DNA from: Ralstonia insidiosa
GTDB lineage: Bacteria; Pseudomonadota; Gammaproteobacteria; Burkholderiales; Burkholderiaceae
Reading direction: 5' to 3'
NCBI RefSeq assembly: GCF_008801405.1
Contig: NZ_VZPV01000001.1
Span: 3,471,845 to 3,535,844, forward strand
DNA length: 64,000 nucleotides
The notes below the pieces were generated by a model. The model did not search any database. It saw only the letters and a list, made by a program, of their open reading frames with translations, and was not told the origin of the DNA. Numbering within the stretch: the stretch's first letter is position 1; each line of letters starts with the position of its first letter. This document shows positions 8,533-18,863 of the stretch, piece after piece. The position numbers and the translations under genes were made by a program.

Positions 8533-9291
8533 TTGATCCTGTACGAATATCCCTTCAACGAACGCATTCGAACGCTGCTGCGGCTCGAAGATCTGTTCGA
8601 GCGGCTGGATTTCTTTCTCGTGCAGGAACACCCGCTGCAGCACCATGTGGCGCTGACTACGCTGTTCGAGGTGGTCGACGTGGCCGGCCGCGCCGACCTC
8701 AAATCCGACCTGCTCAAAGAACTCGATCGCCAGCGCCAGACGCTCACCGCGCTGCGCGCCAATCCGCAGATCGATCAGGACGCGCTCGACGCCGTCATCA
8801 GCGAGCTGGAAACCGCCTCGGGCAACCTCACCGCCACACACGGCAAGGCCGGGCAGCTCATCGCCGACAACGAGTGGCTGACGAGCATCCGTAGCCGCGC
8901 CATCATCCCCGGTGGCACGTGTGAATTCGATCTGCCGGCGTATTTTGCATGGCAGCATCATCCGGCCGAGCGCCGCCGCGCCGACATCATCAAATGGGCC
9001 CAGCCCCTGGTACCGCTGCGTGACGCCACGATGATCGTGCTGCGCCTGCTGCGTGAATCTGGCCAGAGCGGCAAGGTGATTGCCAACGCCGGTAGTTATC
9101 AGCAGATGCTGTCGGGCCGCGTGTACCAGCTCATGCAGGTGCGCCTGGATGAGTCAGCGCTGGGCTTCATTCCAGAGATCAGCGCCAACAAGTACATGCT
9201 CTGGGTACGCTTCACCCAGCAGGATGGTGACCTGCGACCCAAGCCGGTCGATGCGGATATCCCGTTCCAACTCAAGCTCTGCAACTTCTGA
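8533..9291 (+). CDS. zapD: Cell division protein ZapD
   Basis: ZapD (formerly YacF) crosslinks FtsZ filaments at the Z-ring. The 252-residue product from TTG 8533 begins ILYEYPFNERIRTLLRLEDLF, closely matching the ZapD N-terminus, and shows the conserved C-terminal core ending in PFQLKLCNF. The open frame extends upstream to 8425, but those residues are not conserved, so the TTG is preferred. Its target FtsZ is encoded about 9 kb downstream on the other strand. Confidence 0.92.
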   Translation: MILYEYPFNERIRTLLRLEDLFERLDFFLVQEHPLQHHVALTTLFEVVDVAGRADLKSDLLKELDRQRQTLTALRANPQIDQDALDAVISELETASGNLTATHGKAGQLIADNEWLTSIRSRAIIPGGTCEFDLPAYFAWQHHPAERRRADIIKWAQPLVPLRDATMIVLRLLRESGQSGKVIANAGSYQQMLSGRVYQLMQVRLDESALGFIPEISANKYMLWVRFTQQDGDLRPKPVDADIPFQLKLCNF

Positions 9292-9299
9292 GCCGCGCC

Positions 9300-9506
9300 A
9301 TGGATGTGAAGACCGTCAAATGCCCGACCTGCGGCAAGCCAGTACCTTGGGTATCTGAGAGCCGCTACCGTCCATTCTGCTCCGAGCGCTGCAAACAAAT
9401 CGACCTGGGCGCCTGGGCTGCCGAGCAGTACACGATTCCGGTGGTGGAAGACGACGACCTACCGCCCGACGCGCCGGGCGGTGATCCGAGCGGCAAGCTC
9501 AACTAG
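9300..9506 (+). CDS. yacG: DNA gyrase inhibitor YacG
   Basis: A 68-residue zinc-finger protein. CPTCGKPVPW at the N-terminus and FCSERCKQIDLGAW form the Cys4 site typical of YacG, which binds GyrB and blocks DNA binding by gyrase. The acidic C-terminal tail is also typical. It begins 8 bp after zapD. Its stop overlaps the end of the convergent Nudix gene by 8 bp. Confidence 0.93.
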   Translation: MDVKTVKCPTCGKPVPWVSESRYRPFCSERCKQIDLGAWAAEQYTIPVVEDDDLPPDAPGGDPSGKLN

Positions 9507-9960
9507 CCGTCGCTTCCTCACGCATCCATTCGAATACGGGCAGCGTCGCCGGCAGCACCGGATCGACATTGATCGGCAGCGTCTGCCAGGCGAAGTCCTG
9601 ACCTTCCAGCGCCCGCAGCGTGCCTTCCCACGACGTCACCTTGCAGAAGTGCAGCCGCACATACGCGTGCGGATAGTCGTGCTCGATGGTGTGCCACGGC
9701 ACGCAGGTGCGCAGCGTGACATCCAGCTCTTCCTTCAGCTCACGCGTGAGCGCAGCTTCGACCGATTCGCCCGCCTCCAGCTTGCCGCCAGGAAACTCCC
9801 AGTAGCCCGCATACGGCTTGCCCTCGGGGCGCTGCGCCAGCAGGAACTGGCCATCCGGCTGCACAAGCACGCCGACGGCGACTTCGGTGATCTTGCGGCC
9901 GTCGGGCGTGTGGGTTGGCACACCCGTCGGCGGCACTTGCGTCAGGTTGTCAGTCGACAT
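9499..9960 (-). CDS. Nudix hydrolase, MutT-like
   Basis: A 153-residue Nudix enzyme with the complete box GGKLEAGESVEAALTRELKEEL (about residues 58-79) and the MutT-like segment AQRPEGKPYAGYWEFPGG. 8-oxo-dGTP diphosphatase activity is likely but not proven by sequence. I start at ATG 9960; the longer frame to 10080 has non-conserved Arg/Trp-rich residues. The gene overlaps the upstream ATPase gene by 11 bp, indicating translational coupling, and converges on yacG. Confidence 0.88.
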   Translation of the reverse strand: MSTDNLTQVPPTGVPTHTPDGRKITEVAVGVLVQPDGQFLLAQRPEGKPYAGYWEFPGGKLEAGESVEAALTRELKEELDVTLRTCVPWHTIEHDYPHAYVRLHFCKVTSWEGTLRALEGQDFAWQTLPINVDPVLPATLPVFEWMREEATAS

Positions 9961-10834
9961 GCTGCCGCCCATGCCTGCCACCCCAGTCACGCGCAAACTG
10001 CCATGCCACACGGCCCGAGCGCGAGCCGCGCTCCAGCGCCCACACCAGCGCATCGCCACGGGCGGCGGCGATGTCTTCATCGCTGCAGCCGAAGTGTTTG
10101 AGCCAGTGGCCGACGATGGTCAGGTACTCGTCCTGCTTGGGCGGATAGAACGACAGCCACAGCCCGAAGCGTTCCGACAACGAGATCTTTTCTTCCACCA
10201 CTTCACCCGGATGGATTTCGCCGTCCGACGTGTGCTGATAGGTCTCGTTGTCCTTCATGTATTCCGGCAGCAGGTGGCGCCGGTTGGACGTGGCGTAGAT
10301 CAGCACGTTGTCCGACTGCGTTGCCACCGAACCATCCAGCGCAGACTTCAGCGCCTTGTAGCCCGACTCGCCCTCTTCGAACGAGAGATCGTCGCAAAAA
10401 ATCGCGAAGCGCTCGGGGCGCTGCGACAACCGCTCGACGATATCGCCCAGGTCAGCCAGGTCATCCTTGTCGACTTCAACCAGGCGCAGGCCGTCCTTCA
10501 CGAATGCGTTCAGGCACGCCTTGATGAGCGACGACTTGCCCGTGCCACGCGCGCCTGTGAGCAACACGTTGTTGGCCGGCAGCTTCTGCACAAACTGGCG
10601 TGTGTTGGCGACGATGGCGTCCTTCTGACGCTCGATGTTGTGCAAATCGCTCAGATGGATCGGAGGCAGTTGGCGGATCGGCGCGAGATAGCCGATGTTG
10701 CCGAACAGGCTCTGGCGTTTGCGCCAGCGGAAGGCAACCGCCTCGTTCCAGTCGGCTTCGGTCAGTTCAGGGGGCAGCCACTGCTCAAGCCGCCCCAGGA
10801 AGCGGTCGAGCCGTGCGGAAAGATCAGACGACAT
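9950..10834 (-). CDS. DUF815-family ATP-binding protein
   Basis: A 294-residue AAA-like ATPase. The Walker A motif is GARGTGKSS (about residues 93-101), a Walker B-like segment is FAIFCDDLSFE, and a sensor-like YATSNRRHL follows. This matches the DUF815 family, whose biological role is not established. It sits between argJ (16 bp upstream) and a Nudix gene with which it overlaps, so it probably shares their transcript. Confidence 0.85.
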   Translation of the reverse strand: MSSDLSARLDRFLGRLEQWLPPELTEADWNEAVAFRWRKRQSLFGNIGYLAPIRQLPPIHLSDLHNIERQKDAIVANTRQFVQKLPANNVLLTGARGTGKSSLIKACLNAFVKDGLRLVEVDKDDLADLGDIVERLSQRPERFAIFCDDLSFEEGESGYKALKSALDGSVATQSDNVLIYATSNRRHLLPEYMKDNETYQHTSDGEIHPGEVVEEKISLSERFGLWLSFYPPKQDEYLTIVGHWLKHFGCSDEDIAAARGDALVWALERGSRSGRVAWQFARDWGGRHGRQHVD

Positions 10835-10850
10835 AGCGGCAGACTCCGGA

Positions 10851-12080
10851 TTACGAGCGGTAATCCGCGTTGATCGACACGTAGTCGTGCGAGAAGTCGC
10901 ACGTCCACACTGTGGCGGTGGCGTCGCCGCGGCCGAGTGCGATGCGCACGGTGATCTCGGCCTGCTTCATCACGCGCTGGCCGTCTTCTTCGCGGTACTC
11001 GGGGTTGCGGCCACCATCGCGGGCGACCCACACGTCGTCGAGCCACAGGTTGACGCCATTCACGTCGAGGTCATTGACACCGGCATAGCCGACGGCCGCC
11101 AGGATACGGCCCAGGTTGGGGTCCGATGCGTAAAACGCCGTCTTGACCAGAGGCGAGTGCGCGACCGCGTAGGCGATCTGGCGGCACTCATCCACGTTGC
11201 GACCGCCTTCCACCTGGATGGCCATGAACTTGGTGGCGCCCTCGCCGTCGCGCACGATCTTCTGTGCGAGTTCTTGTGCGAGGCCGGTCAGTGCGTCGCG
11301 CAGTGCGACGTAGTCGGGGTGCGACTCGGAATCGATGCGCGGCGTGCCGGCGCGGCCCGTGGCGATCACGACGAACGAGTCGTTGGTCGACGTATCGCCG
11401 TCCACCGTCACGCTGTTGAACGAGTGGTCGGCTGCGTAGCGCACCAGACCCTGCAACACGGCTTCGTCGACATTGGCATCGGTGGCGATGAAGCCGAGCA
11501 TCGTCGCCATGTTCGGGCGGATCATGCCCGCGCCCTTGCTGATGCCCGACATGCGCACCGTCTTGCCCGACAGCGTGCACGTGGCGGACGCGGCCTTGGG
11601 TACGGTGTCGGTCGTCATGATGGCTTCAGCGGCGGCCAGCCAGTTGTCCGCCTTGGCATTGGCCTGGGCCGCCGGCAATCCGGCAACGATACGATCAACC
11701 GGCAGCGGCTCCAGAATCACGCCCGTCGAAAACGGCAGCACCTGCTCCGCCGACACGCCCAGCAGCTTGGCCACCGCATCGCAGGTCTGGCGTGCATGCG
11801 CGAGACCCGGTGCGCCCGTACCCGCGTTGGCGTTGCCCGTATTCACGACGATGGCGCGTGCGCCCTGGCCACTCGCCAGATGCTCGCGGCACACCTGCAC
11901 GGGTGCGGCGCAGAAACGGTTCTGCGTGAATACGCCGGCCACGCTCGAACCCTCGGCAATGCGTACCAGCAGCACGTCCTTACGATTGGCCTTGCGGACA
12001 CCAGCCTCGGCCCAGCCAAGGTCTACGCCGTCGATCGGCAACAGGGAGTCAGCGGCGGGGGCGACGAGATTCACAGCCAT
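10851..12080 (-). CDS. argJ: Glutamate N-acetyltransferase / ornithine acetyltransferase
   Basis: ArgJ moves the acetyl group from N-acetylornithine to glutamate, the cyclic arginine pathway that makes ArgE unnecessary. The proenzyme self-cleaves before the threonine of MATMLG, visible within KGAGMIRPNMATMLGFIATD. It ends with the conserved DYVSINADYRS. ATG 12080 has AAGG about 8 bases upstream; the GTG at 12089 lies too close to that Shine-Dalgarno. 409 residues, the normal size. Confidence 0.95.
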   Translation of the reverse strand: MAVNLVAPAADSLLPIDGVDLGWAEAGVRKANRKDVLLVRIAEGSSVAGVFTQNRFCAAPVQVCREHLASGQGARAIVVNTGNANAGTGAPGLAHARQTCDAVAKLLGVSAEQVLPFSTGVILEPLPVDRIVAGLPAAQANAKADNWLAAAEAIMTTDTVPKAASATCTLSGKTVRMSGISKGAGMIRPNMATMLGFIATDANVDEAVLQGLVRYAADHSFNSVTVDGDTSTNDSFVVIATGRAGTPRIDSESHPDYVALRDALTGLAQELAQKIVRDGEGATKFMAIQVEGGRNVDECRQIAYAVAHSPLVKTAFYASDPNLGRILAAVGYAGVNDLDVNGVNLWLDDVWVARDGGRNPEYREEDGQRVMKQAEITVRIALGRGDATATVWTCDFSHDYVSINADYRS

Positions 12081-12153
12081 GGAGCACACCTTTCAAATGA
12101 GGATGCCCGCATTGCGGGCATCGTGAATCAACAGAAAACGGCAGGAAAATGCG

Positions 12154-12171
12154 GCGCCGCATTAGCGGCGC
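12154..12171 (-). terminator. Hairpin after secA
   Basis: Minus strand: GCGCCGC (12171-12165), loop TAAT, GCGGCGC (12160-12154), followed by CGCATTTTCC. The T-run is short and displaced, so this is a probable but imperfect terminator between secA and argJ. Confidence 0.5.
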
Positions 12172-12183
12172 GTGTGAGCAGCA

Positions 12184-14988
<2,805 letters not shown>

Positions 14989-15086
14989 CGATGGCTAGGG
15001 CCGGTGTGCTACCCGAAAAACGCTTCGCGAGAGACGGCGAAACACAGGCGGCGCAACGGCCCGAATAGGGTTGGCGCAAAGGCGGG

Positions 15087-15095
15087 AGTTTAGCA
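15087..15095 (-). promoter_or_regulatory. Possible extended -10 of secA
   Basis: TGC followed by TAAACT on the minus strand, 100 bp ahead of the secA ATG. No convincing -35 at 16-18 bp. Confidence 0.35.
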
Positions 15096-15238
15096 TGCGC
15101 CAAACCCCCGTTTGATGGCAGCAGACCGGCCGGATGTGGCAGGAACGCCGCACTTTCGTGACGCCCCGGAACCAGTCCGGGACGGCCGCGCAATCACGCT
15201 GATTTGGGGACGGACGCCCCAATTGCAACCCGGCGCAG

Positions 15239-16204
15239 TCAGTGGCCAGCGGCTGTCATGCTCTTGCCGATATCAGCTGCTGCAACCTGTGGGGCAGGCG
15301 CCTTGGTCACGGCCATCTTGGGTTGACCGGCGTTTTCCAGGAAGGCCACAGGATTCTGCGGCACATCGTTGACGTGCACCTCGAAGTGCAGGTGCGACCC
15401 GGTAGCGCGGCCGGTGCGGCCTACCAGCGCGATGCGCTCGCCCGCCTTGACGATGTCACCAATCTTCACGAACACCTTGGATGCGTGCGCATACCGCGTC
15501 TTCAAGCCGTTGCCGTGGTCGATGTCGACCATGTTGCCGTAATCGCTGCGGTATTCGCTGGCCACCACCACGCCGCCGGCCGCCGCCACGATGGGCGTGC
15601 CCACGGGCGCGACGAAATCCACGCCGTCGTGCTGTGTGCGCCGGCCGGTGAATGGATCAATGCGCGTGCCAAAACCCGACGAGTCGTAGCCAACCGCCAC
15701 CGGGCGCACCGTCGGCATCATCTTGGCGTGGATCTGGCGATCCATCAAAGTGCTCTCGAGCACGCTGAGGTAATCGTTACGCTGGTCTGCGGAGCGCGTC
15801 AGGCGATCGAGTTCGGATTGGATCTCCGGCATCGACACTGCACGAGAGAAAGCGCCCTCCGGCCCACCGCGTCCAGGCTGCGACTTGAAGTCGAACTCGC
15901 GCGGCGGCACGCCAGCCAGACCCGATACGCGTGCGCCCAGCGCATCCAGGCGCACCATCTGCGCCTGCATTTCGCCGATGCGCGCGGCCATCAGGTTGAG
16001 GTTTTCGCGGGTTACGCTGGCGTCGGCACCGGAGGTGCCGGACAGGCCGGCGCCAGGCACCAGGCCCTGCTTGACCGCCAGCCACATCGCCCCGCCCGAC
16101 AATGCCGCAACGGCCAGCAGCGCCGCACCGATAGCCGCGACGACACTGCGCCGCGACAGGTGCACCGCGCCAGTCTTGCGCGGATGAATCAGGATGATCT
16201 GCAT
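15239..16204 (-). CDS. M23 family metallopeptidase, membrane-anchored
   Basis: A 321-residue protein with a short basic cytoplasmic start, one transmembrane helix (about residues 19-42), a coiled-coil-like periplasmic region and a C-terminal LytM/M23 domain. The active-site pattern is intact: HDGVDF supplies His and Asp, and HLHFEVH supplies the remaining ligands. It is therefore likely an active peptidoglycan endopeptidase and not a degenerate activator like EnvC. ATG 16204 (MQIILIHPRK) is preferred over the longer frame to 16252. It lies between secA and dciA. Confidence 0.87.
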   Translation of the reverse strand: MQIILIHPRKTGAVHLSRRSVVAAIGAALLAVAALSGGAMWLAVKQGLVPGAGLSGTSGADASVTRENLNLMAARIGEMQAQMVRLDALGARVSGLAGVPPREFDFKSQPGRGGPEGAFSRAVSMPEIQSELDRLTRSADQRNDYLSVLESTLMDRQIHAKMMPTVRPVAVGYDSSGFGTRIDPFTGRRTQHDGVDFVAPVGTPIVAAAGGVVVASEYRSDYGNMVDIDHGNGLKTRYAHASKVFVKIGDIVKAGERIALVGRTGRATGSHLHFEVHVNDVPQNPVAFLENAGQPKMAVTKAPAPQVAAADIGKSMTAAGH

Positions 16205-16284
16205 CGCTCGCCCATGGCCCCAAGAAGGGACAAAAAAGCCGCCCAACGGCACGAAAGCGCAATGAAGCGCCCTACAATGCCGGC

Positions 16285-16806
16285 ATGCGAATCTTTGTTC
16301 ATCCCGCTCTCAAGACGCCCATAGCAAAACCGGTCCAGGACTGGCTCTCGGGTGCCGGCTCGGTCGGCCCGCTGATGCAGGCGGCCAAGCAATTGGCGTC
16401 GTTGGAAGCGGAGGTGTTGTCGCTCTTGCCGCCCGGCTTGGGCGGCGGCGTGGCAATCGGCGGCATCAAGAACGATGCGCGCGACAGCCGGGAAGCGACC
16501 TTGGTGTTGCTCGCCGCACATAGTGCGGCTGCGGCGCGCTTACGGCAGGTGGTACCCACCTTGCTGGAGCGTCTGCAGCGCCGGGGATCGCAGATTACCG
16601 CAATTCGTGTACGGGTACAACCGCAGGGCGGAAATGACAGCTTATGGCCACAAGAGACCGAAAAGCCGCCCAAACGCGCCAAGATGACAGCAGTTGGGAT
16701 CAACAGCCTGGCGGCGCTGGCCAACGAATTGCCCGATTCGCCGCTACGCCAAGCCTTGGCGGAGATGGTTGCGAGGCATGTCCCGCCGCGCACGGCACCC
16801 AAATGA
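16285..16806 (+). CDS. dciA: DnaB helicase loader-type protein DciA (DUF721)
   Basis: A 173-residue DUF721 protein. The KH-like N-terminal domain region LLPPGLGGGVAIGGIKND through LERLQRRGSQITAIRVRVQP matches DciA, the ancestral replicative helicase operator found in bacteria without DnaC. The C-terminal third is Pro/Lys-rich and probably flexible. It is the only plus-strand gene between yacG and the porin. It is divergent from the M23 gene (80 bp) and convergent with lpxC across a bidirectional terminator. Confidence 0.85.
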   Translation: MRIFVHPALKTPIAKPVQDWLSGAGSVGPLMQAAKQLASLEAEVLSLLPPGLGGGVAIGGIKNDARDSREATLVLLAAHSAAAARLRQVVPTLLERLQRRGSQITAIRVRVQPQGGNDSLWPQETEKPPKRAKMTAVGINSLAALANELPDSPLRQALAEMVARHVPPRTAPK

Positions 16807-16831
16807 AAAGCGCCCCGTAGGGCGCTTTTTT
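16806..16831. terminator. Bidirectional terminator between dciA and lpxC
   Basis: GCGCCC (16810-16815), loop CGTA, GGGCGC (16820-16825), with A4 on the left and T6 on the right, so it works on both strands. Confidence 0.9.
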
Positions 16832-16855
16832 CATGCTTGCAATCGCAGCAACCGA

Positions 16856-17773
16856 TCAGGAAAACGCTGGTTGCAACTGCGGCAGGAAGGCGCGCGGCGC
16901 TTCTTCCACCTTGTCGAACGTGACGACCTCGTAGGCTGTTTCATCTGCCAGCAGCGCGCGCAGCAGCGCGTTGTTCAGGCCGTGGCCCGACTTGTGCGCC
17001 GTGTAGGCAGCAATCAGCGGATGGCCCACCACGTACAAATCCCCAATGGCGTCGAGAATCTTGTGGCGGACGAACTCATCGCCGTAGCGCAGTTCATCGT
17101 TGTTCAGCATGCGGTGCTCGTCGAGCACGATGGCGTTGTCGAGACTGCCGCCGCGCGCCAGGCCCACTTCGCGCAGCATCTCGAACTCATGCGCAAACCC
17201 GAAGGTACGCGCACGGGCGATCTCGCGCGTGTAGCTGGTATCGGCAAAGTCGATTTCGAAAGTCCGGCCGGTCTTGTCGATGGCCGGATGGCGAAACTCG
17301 ATCGTGAATGCGAGCTTGAAACCGAAATACGGATCGAGGCGGGCGAGCTTGTCGCCCTCACGGATTTCCACCGGCTTGGTCACGCGGATGAAGCGCTTGG
17401 CAGCGCCCTGCTCTTCGATGCCTGCCGATTGCAGCAGGAATACAAACGAGGCCGCGCTGCCGTCCATGATGGGAATCTCTTCCTCATCGACGTCGATGTA
17501 CAGGTTGTCGATGCCCAGGCCGGCACACGCCGACATCAGGTGCTCGACGGTCGACACGCGAGTGCCGTCCTTCTGCAGCACGGAAGCCAGGCGGGTGTCG
17601 CCAATGGCGCTGGCGCTGGCGGGAATCTCAACCGCCGGGTCGAGGTCGACACGCGTGAACACGATGCCGGTGCCTGCGGCTGCCGGGCGCAACGTCAACG
17701 TCACCTTGCGGCCCGAGTGCAACCCGATGCCGACGGTCTTGACGACGGACTTGATGGTGCGTTGTTTCAACAT
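16856..17773 (-). CDS. lpxC: UDP-3-O-acyl-N-acetylglucosamine deacetylase
   Basis: LpxC performs the committed step of lipid A synthesis with a zinc-dependent deacetylase fold. Zinc-site landmarks are STVEHLMSA (His), RHKILDAIGDLYVVG (His and Asp) and the active-site His in HKSGHGLNNALL. 305 residues from ATG 17773 (MLKQRTIKSVVKTVGIGLHSG); the 4-residue upstream extension is unlikely. Promoter and a leader palindrome lie upstream. In many gammaproteobacteria lpxC follows ftsZ directly; here a peroxiredoxin gene lies between them. Confidence 0.97.
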   Translation of the reverse strand: MLKQRTIKSVVKTVGIGLHSGRKVTLTLRPAAAGTGIVFTRVDLDPAVEIPASASAIGDTRLASVLQKDGTRVSTVEHLMSACAGLGIDNLYIDVDEEEIPIMDGSAASFVFLLQSAGIEEQGAAKRFIRVTKPVEIREGDKLARLDPYFGFKLAFTIEFRHPAIDKTGRTFEIDFADTSYTREIARARTFGFAHEFEMLREVGLARGGSLDNAIVLDEHRMLNNDELRYGDEFVRHKILDAIGDLYVVGHPLIAAYTAHKSGHGLNNALLRALLADETAYEVVTFDKVEEAPRAFLPQLQPAFS

Positions 17774-17813
17774 GGCCGCCCTCAACTCACGAATTCTGTA
17801 CGATTGTTTTTAT

Positions 17814-17830
17814 CTATGCAGTCTGCATAG
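17814..17830. promoter_or_regulatory. 17-bp palindrome in the lpxC leader
   Basis: CTATGCAG (17814-17821), T, CTGCATAG (17823-17830): eight perfect pairs around a single central base. It lies just after the predicted lpxC start site. A one-base loop is too tight for RNA, so it fits a DNA operator best; function unknown. Confidence 0.55.
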
Positions 17831-17842
17831 GTGATAACCCTA

Positions 17843-17872
17843 AGCATACCATTTTCACACCCCTGCCTTCAA
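17843..17872 (-). promoter_or_regulatory. sigma70 promoter of lpxC
   Basis: TTGAAG (17872-17867), 18-bp spacer ending in TGG, then TATGCT (17848-17843). Predicted start is near 17836, leaving a leader of about 60 nt. Confidence 0.6.
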
Positions 17873-18015
17873 AACGACTTTTGTATCGGGATGTTAGGGG
17901 CCTCCGCATTCTGCTCAACCTTAACGCGCGCGAACGCTCCGCAGATGCCCCATCCGTCTTGTGGCGGCGAGCCTGGCGGGCTGGGCTCCGCCATTTGGTG
18001 GGTTTTGGCGTGGCG

Positions 18016-18516
18016 TCAGAGTATCGCCAAGATCGATTCCGCGTCGCTGACAGCAAACTGCCCCGGCGCCTCCACTTGTAGCGCTGTTACCACACCGTTT
18101 TTCACGACCATCGCGTAGCGCTGCGAGCGTACACCCATGCCGCGCTTGGAGAGATCCTGGTCCAGGCCGAGCTTGCGGGTGAACTCCGCGCTGCCATCGG
18201 CCAGCATGCGGATCTTGCCGTCGGTGCCTTGCGCTTGCGCCCATGCGCCCATCACGAACGCGTCGTTGACGGACACGCACCAGATCTCGTCGACACCCTT
18301 CGCACGCAGCCCGTCATAGTTCGCCACATAGCCCGGCACATGGCGCGCCGAGCAGGTCGGCGTAAAGGCGCCGGGCAAACCAAAGATGACGATCGTCTTG
18401 CCTTCGGCCAGATGTTCCACCGAGAAGGCGTTGGGTCCGAGCGCGCAGCCATCCTTCTCCACTTGGAAGAACTCGTAGACCGTCGCATCGGGAAGCGGTT
18501 GACCAGGCTGGATCAT
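18016..18516 (-). CDS. Peroxiredoxin (AhpC/TSA, Prx5-like)
   Basis: A 166-residue thiol peroxidase. The peroxidatic cysteine is in GAFTPTCSARHVPGY (about Cys55), with the Prx5-type TPTC motif. The segment DGKIRMLADGSAEFTRKLGL is typical of this subgroup, which usually uses glutathione or glutaredoxin to reduce itself. Only one further cysteine in the central part (DEIWCVSVND) is visible. ATG 18516 is chosen because the frame upstream crosses a strong hairpin and is not conserved. It lies between ftsZ and lpxC on the same strand. Confidence 0.9.
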   Translation of the reverse strand: MIQPGQPLPDATVYEFFQVEKDGCALGPNAFSVEHLAEGKTIVIFGLPGAFTPTCSARHVPGYVANYDGLRAKGVDEIWCVSVNDAFVMGAWAQAQGTDGKIRMLADGSAEFTRKLGLDQDLSKRGMGVRSQRYAMVVKNGVVTALQVEAPGQFAVSDAESILAIL

Positions 18517-18560
18517 GATGGTGATGAATCGTTGCGCACTGATACCGCGATCATAGAACG

Positions 18561-18595
18561 AGACCGCCCGCGTGAGGAGATCACGCGGGCGGTCT
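18561..18595. repeat. 15-bp perfect hairpin upstream of the peroxiredoxin gene
   Basis: AGACCGCCCGCGTGA (18561-18575) and TCACGCGGGCGGTCT (18581-18595), loop of 5. Very stable in RNA of either strand. Could block read-through from ftsZ or form part of a leader. Confidence 0.7.
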
Positions 18596-18652
18596 TGGGA
18601 GACAACCACATCAGGAACATTGCACCACACGCGACACGACGAACGGGCACAC

Positions 18653-18709
18653 CCGCCGGGCGGGCTGAACCCTTCCGGGGAGGCGGCCAGAGGCCAGCCC
18701 ACCCGGCGG
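18653..18709 (-). repeat. 15-bp hairpin in the ftsZ 3' region
   Basis: CCGCCGGGTGGGCTG (18709-18695, minus strand) pairs with CAGCCCGCCCGGCGG (18667-18653) across a 27-nt loop. The single non-Watson-Crick position is a G-U wobble in minus-strand RNA but a C-A mismatch in plus-strand RNA. That fits a structure made in the ftsZ transcript. Confidence 0.65.
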
Positions 18710-18863
18710 CAACGACTGTGTCCTATTCGTCTACTGCTGTCACGCGCTGTCGACTGTTCAGCGGCAGACCATCACACAACGGCGGTCACGGGAGGGGAGC
18801 CGTGAGCCGCACGCGGCGTGGGGTGCCACCGGCAGCCGGACGTGCGCGGGCGCTTTGCCTGAC

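Larger units (their letters stand above)
18517..18863. other. 347-bp noncoding gap between ftsZ and the peroxiredoxin gene
   Basis: No gene is evident. It holds two strong inverted repeats, described separately (18653-18709 and 18561-18595). Neither is followed by a T-run on the minus strand. A promoter for the peroxiredoxin gene is expected near 18545, but no good pair of boxes was found. Confidence 0.7.

Noticed and set aside
15204..15222. Terminator after the M23 peptidase gene
   Set aside because: The stem TTGGGG / CCCCAA is short with a 7-nt loop and no T-run on the minus strand.
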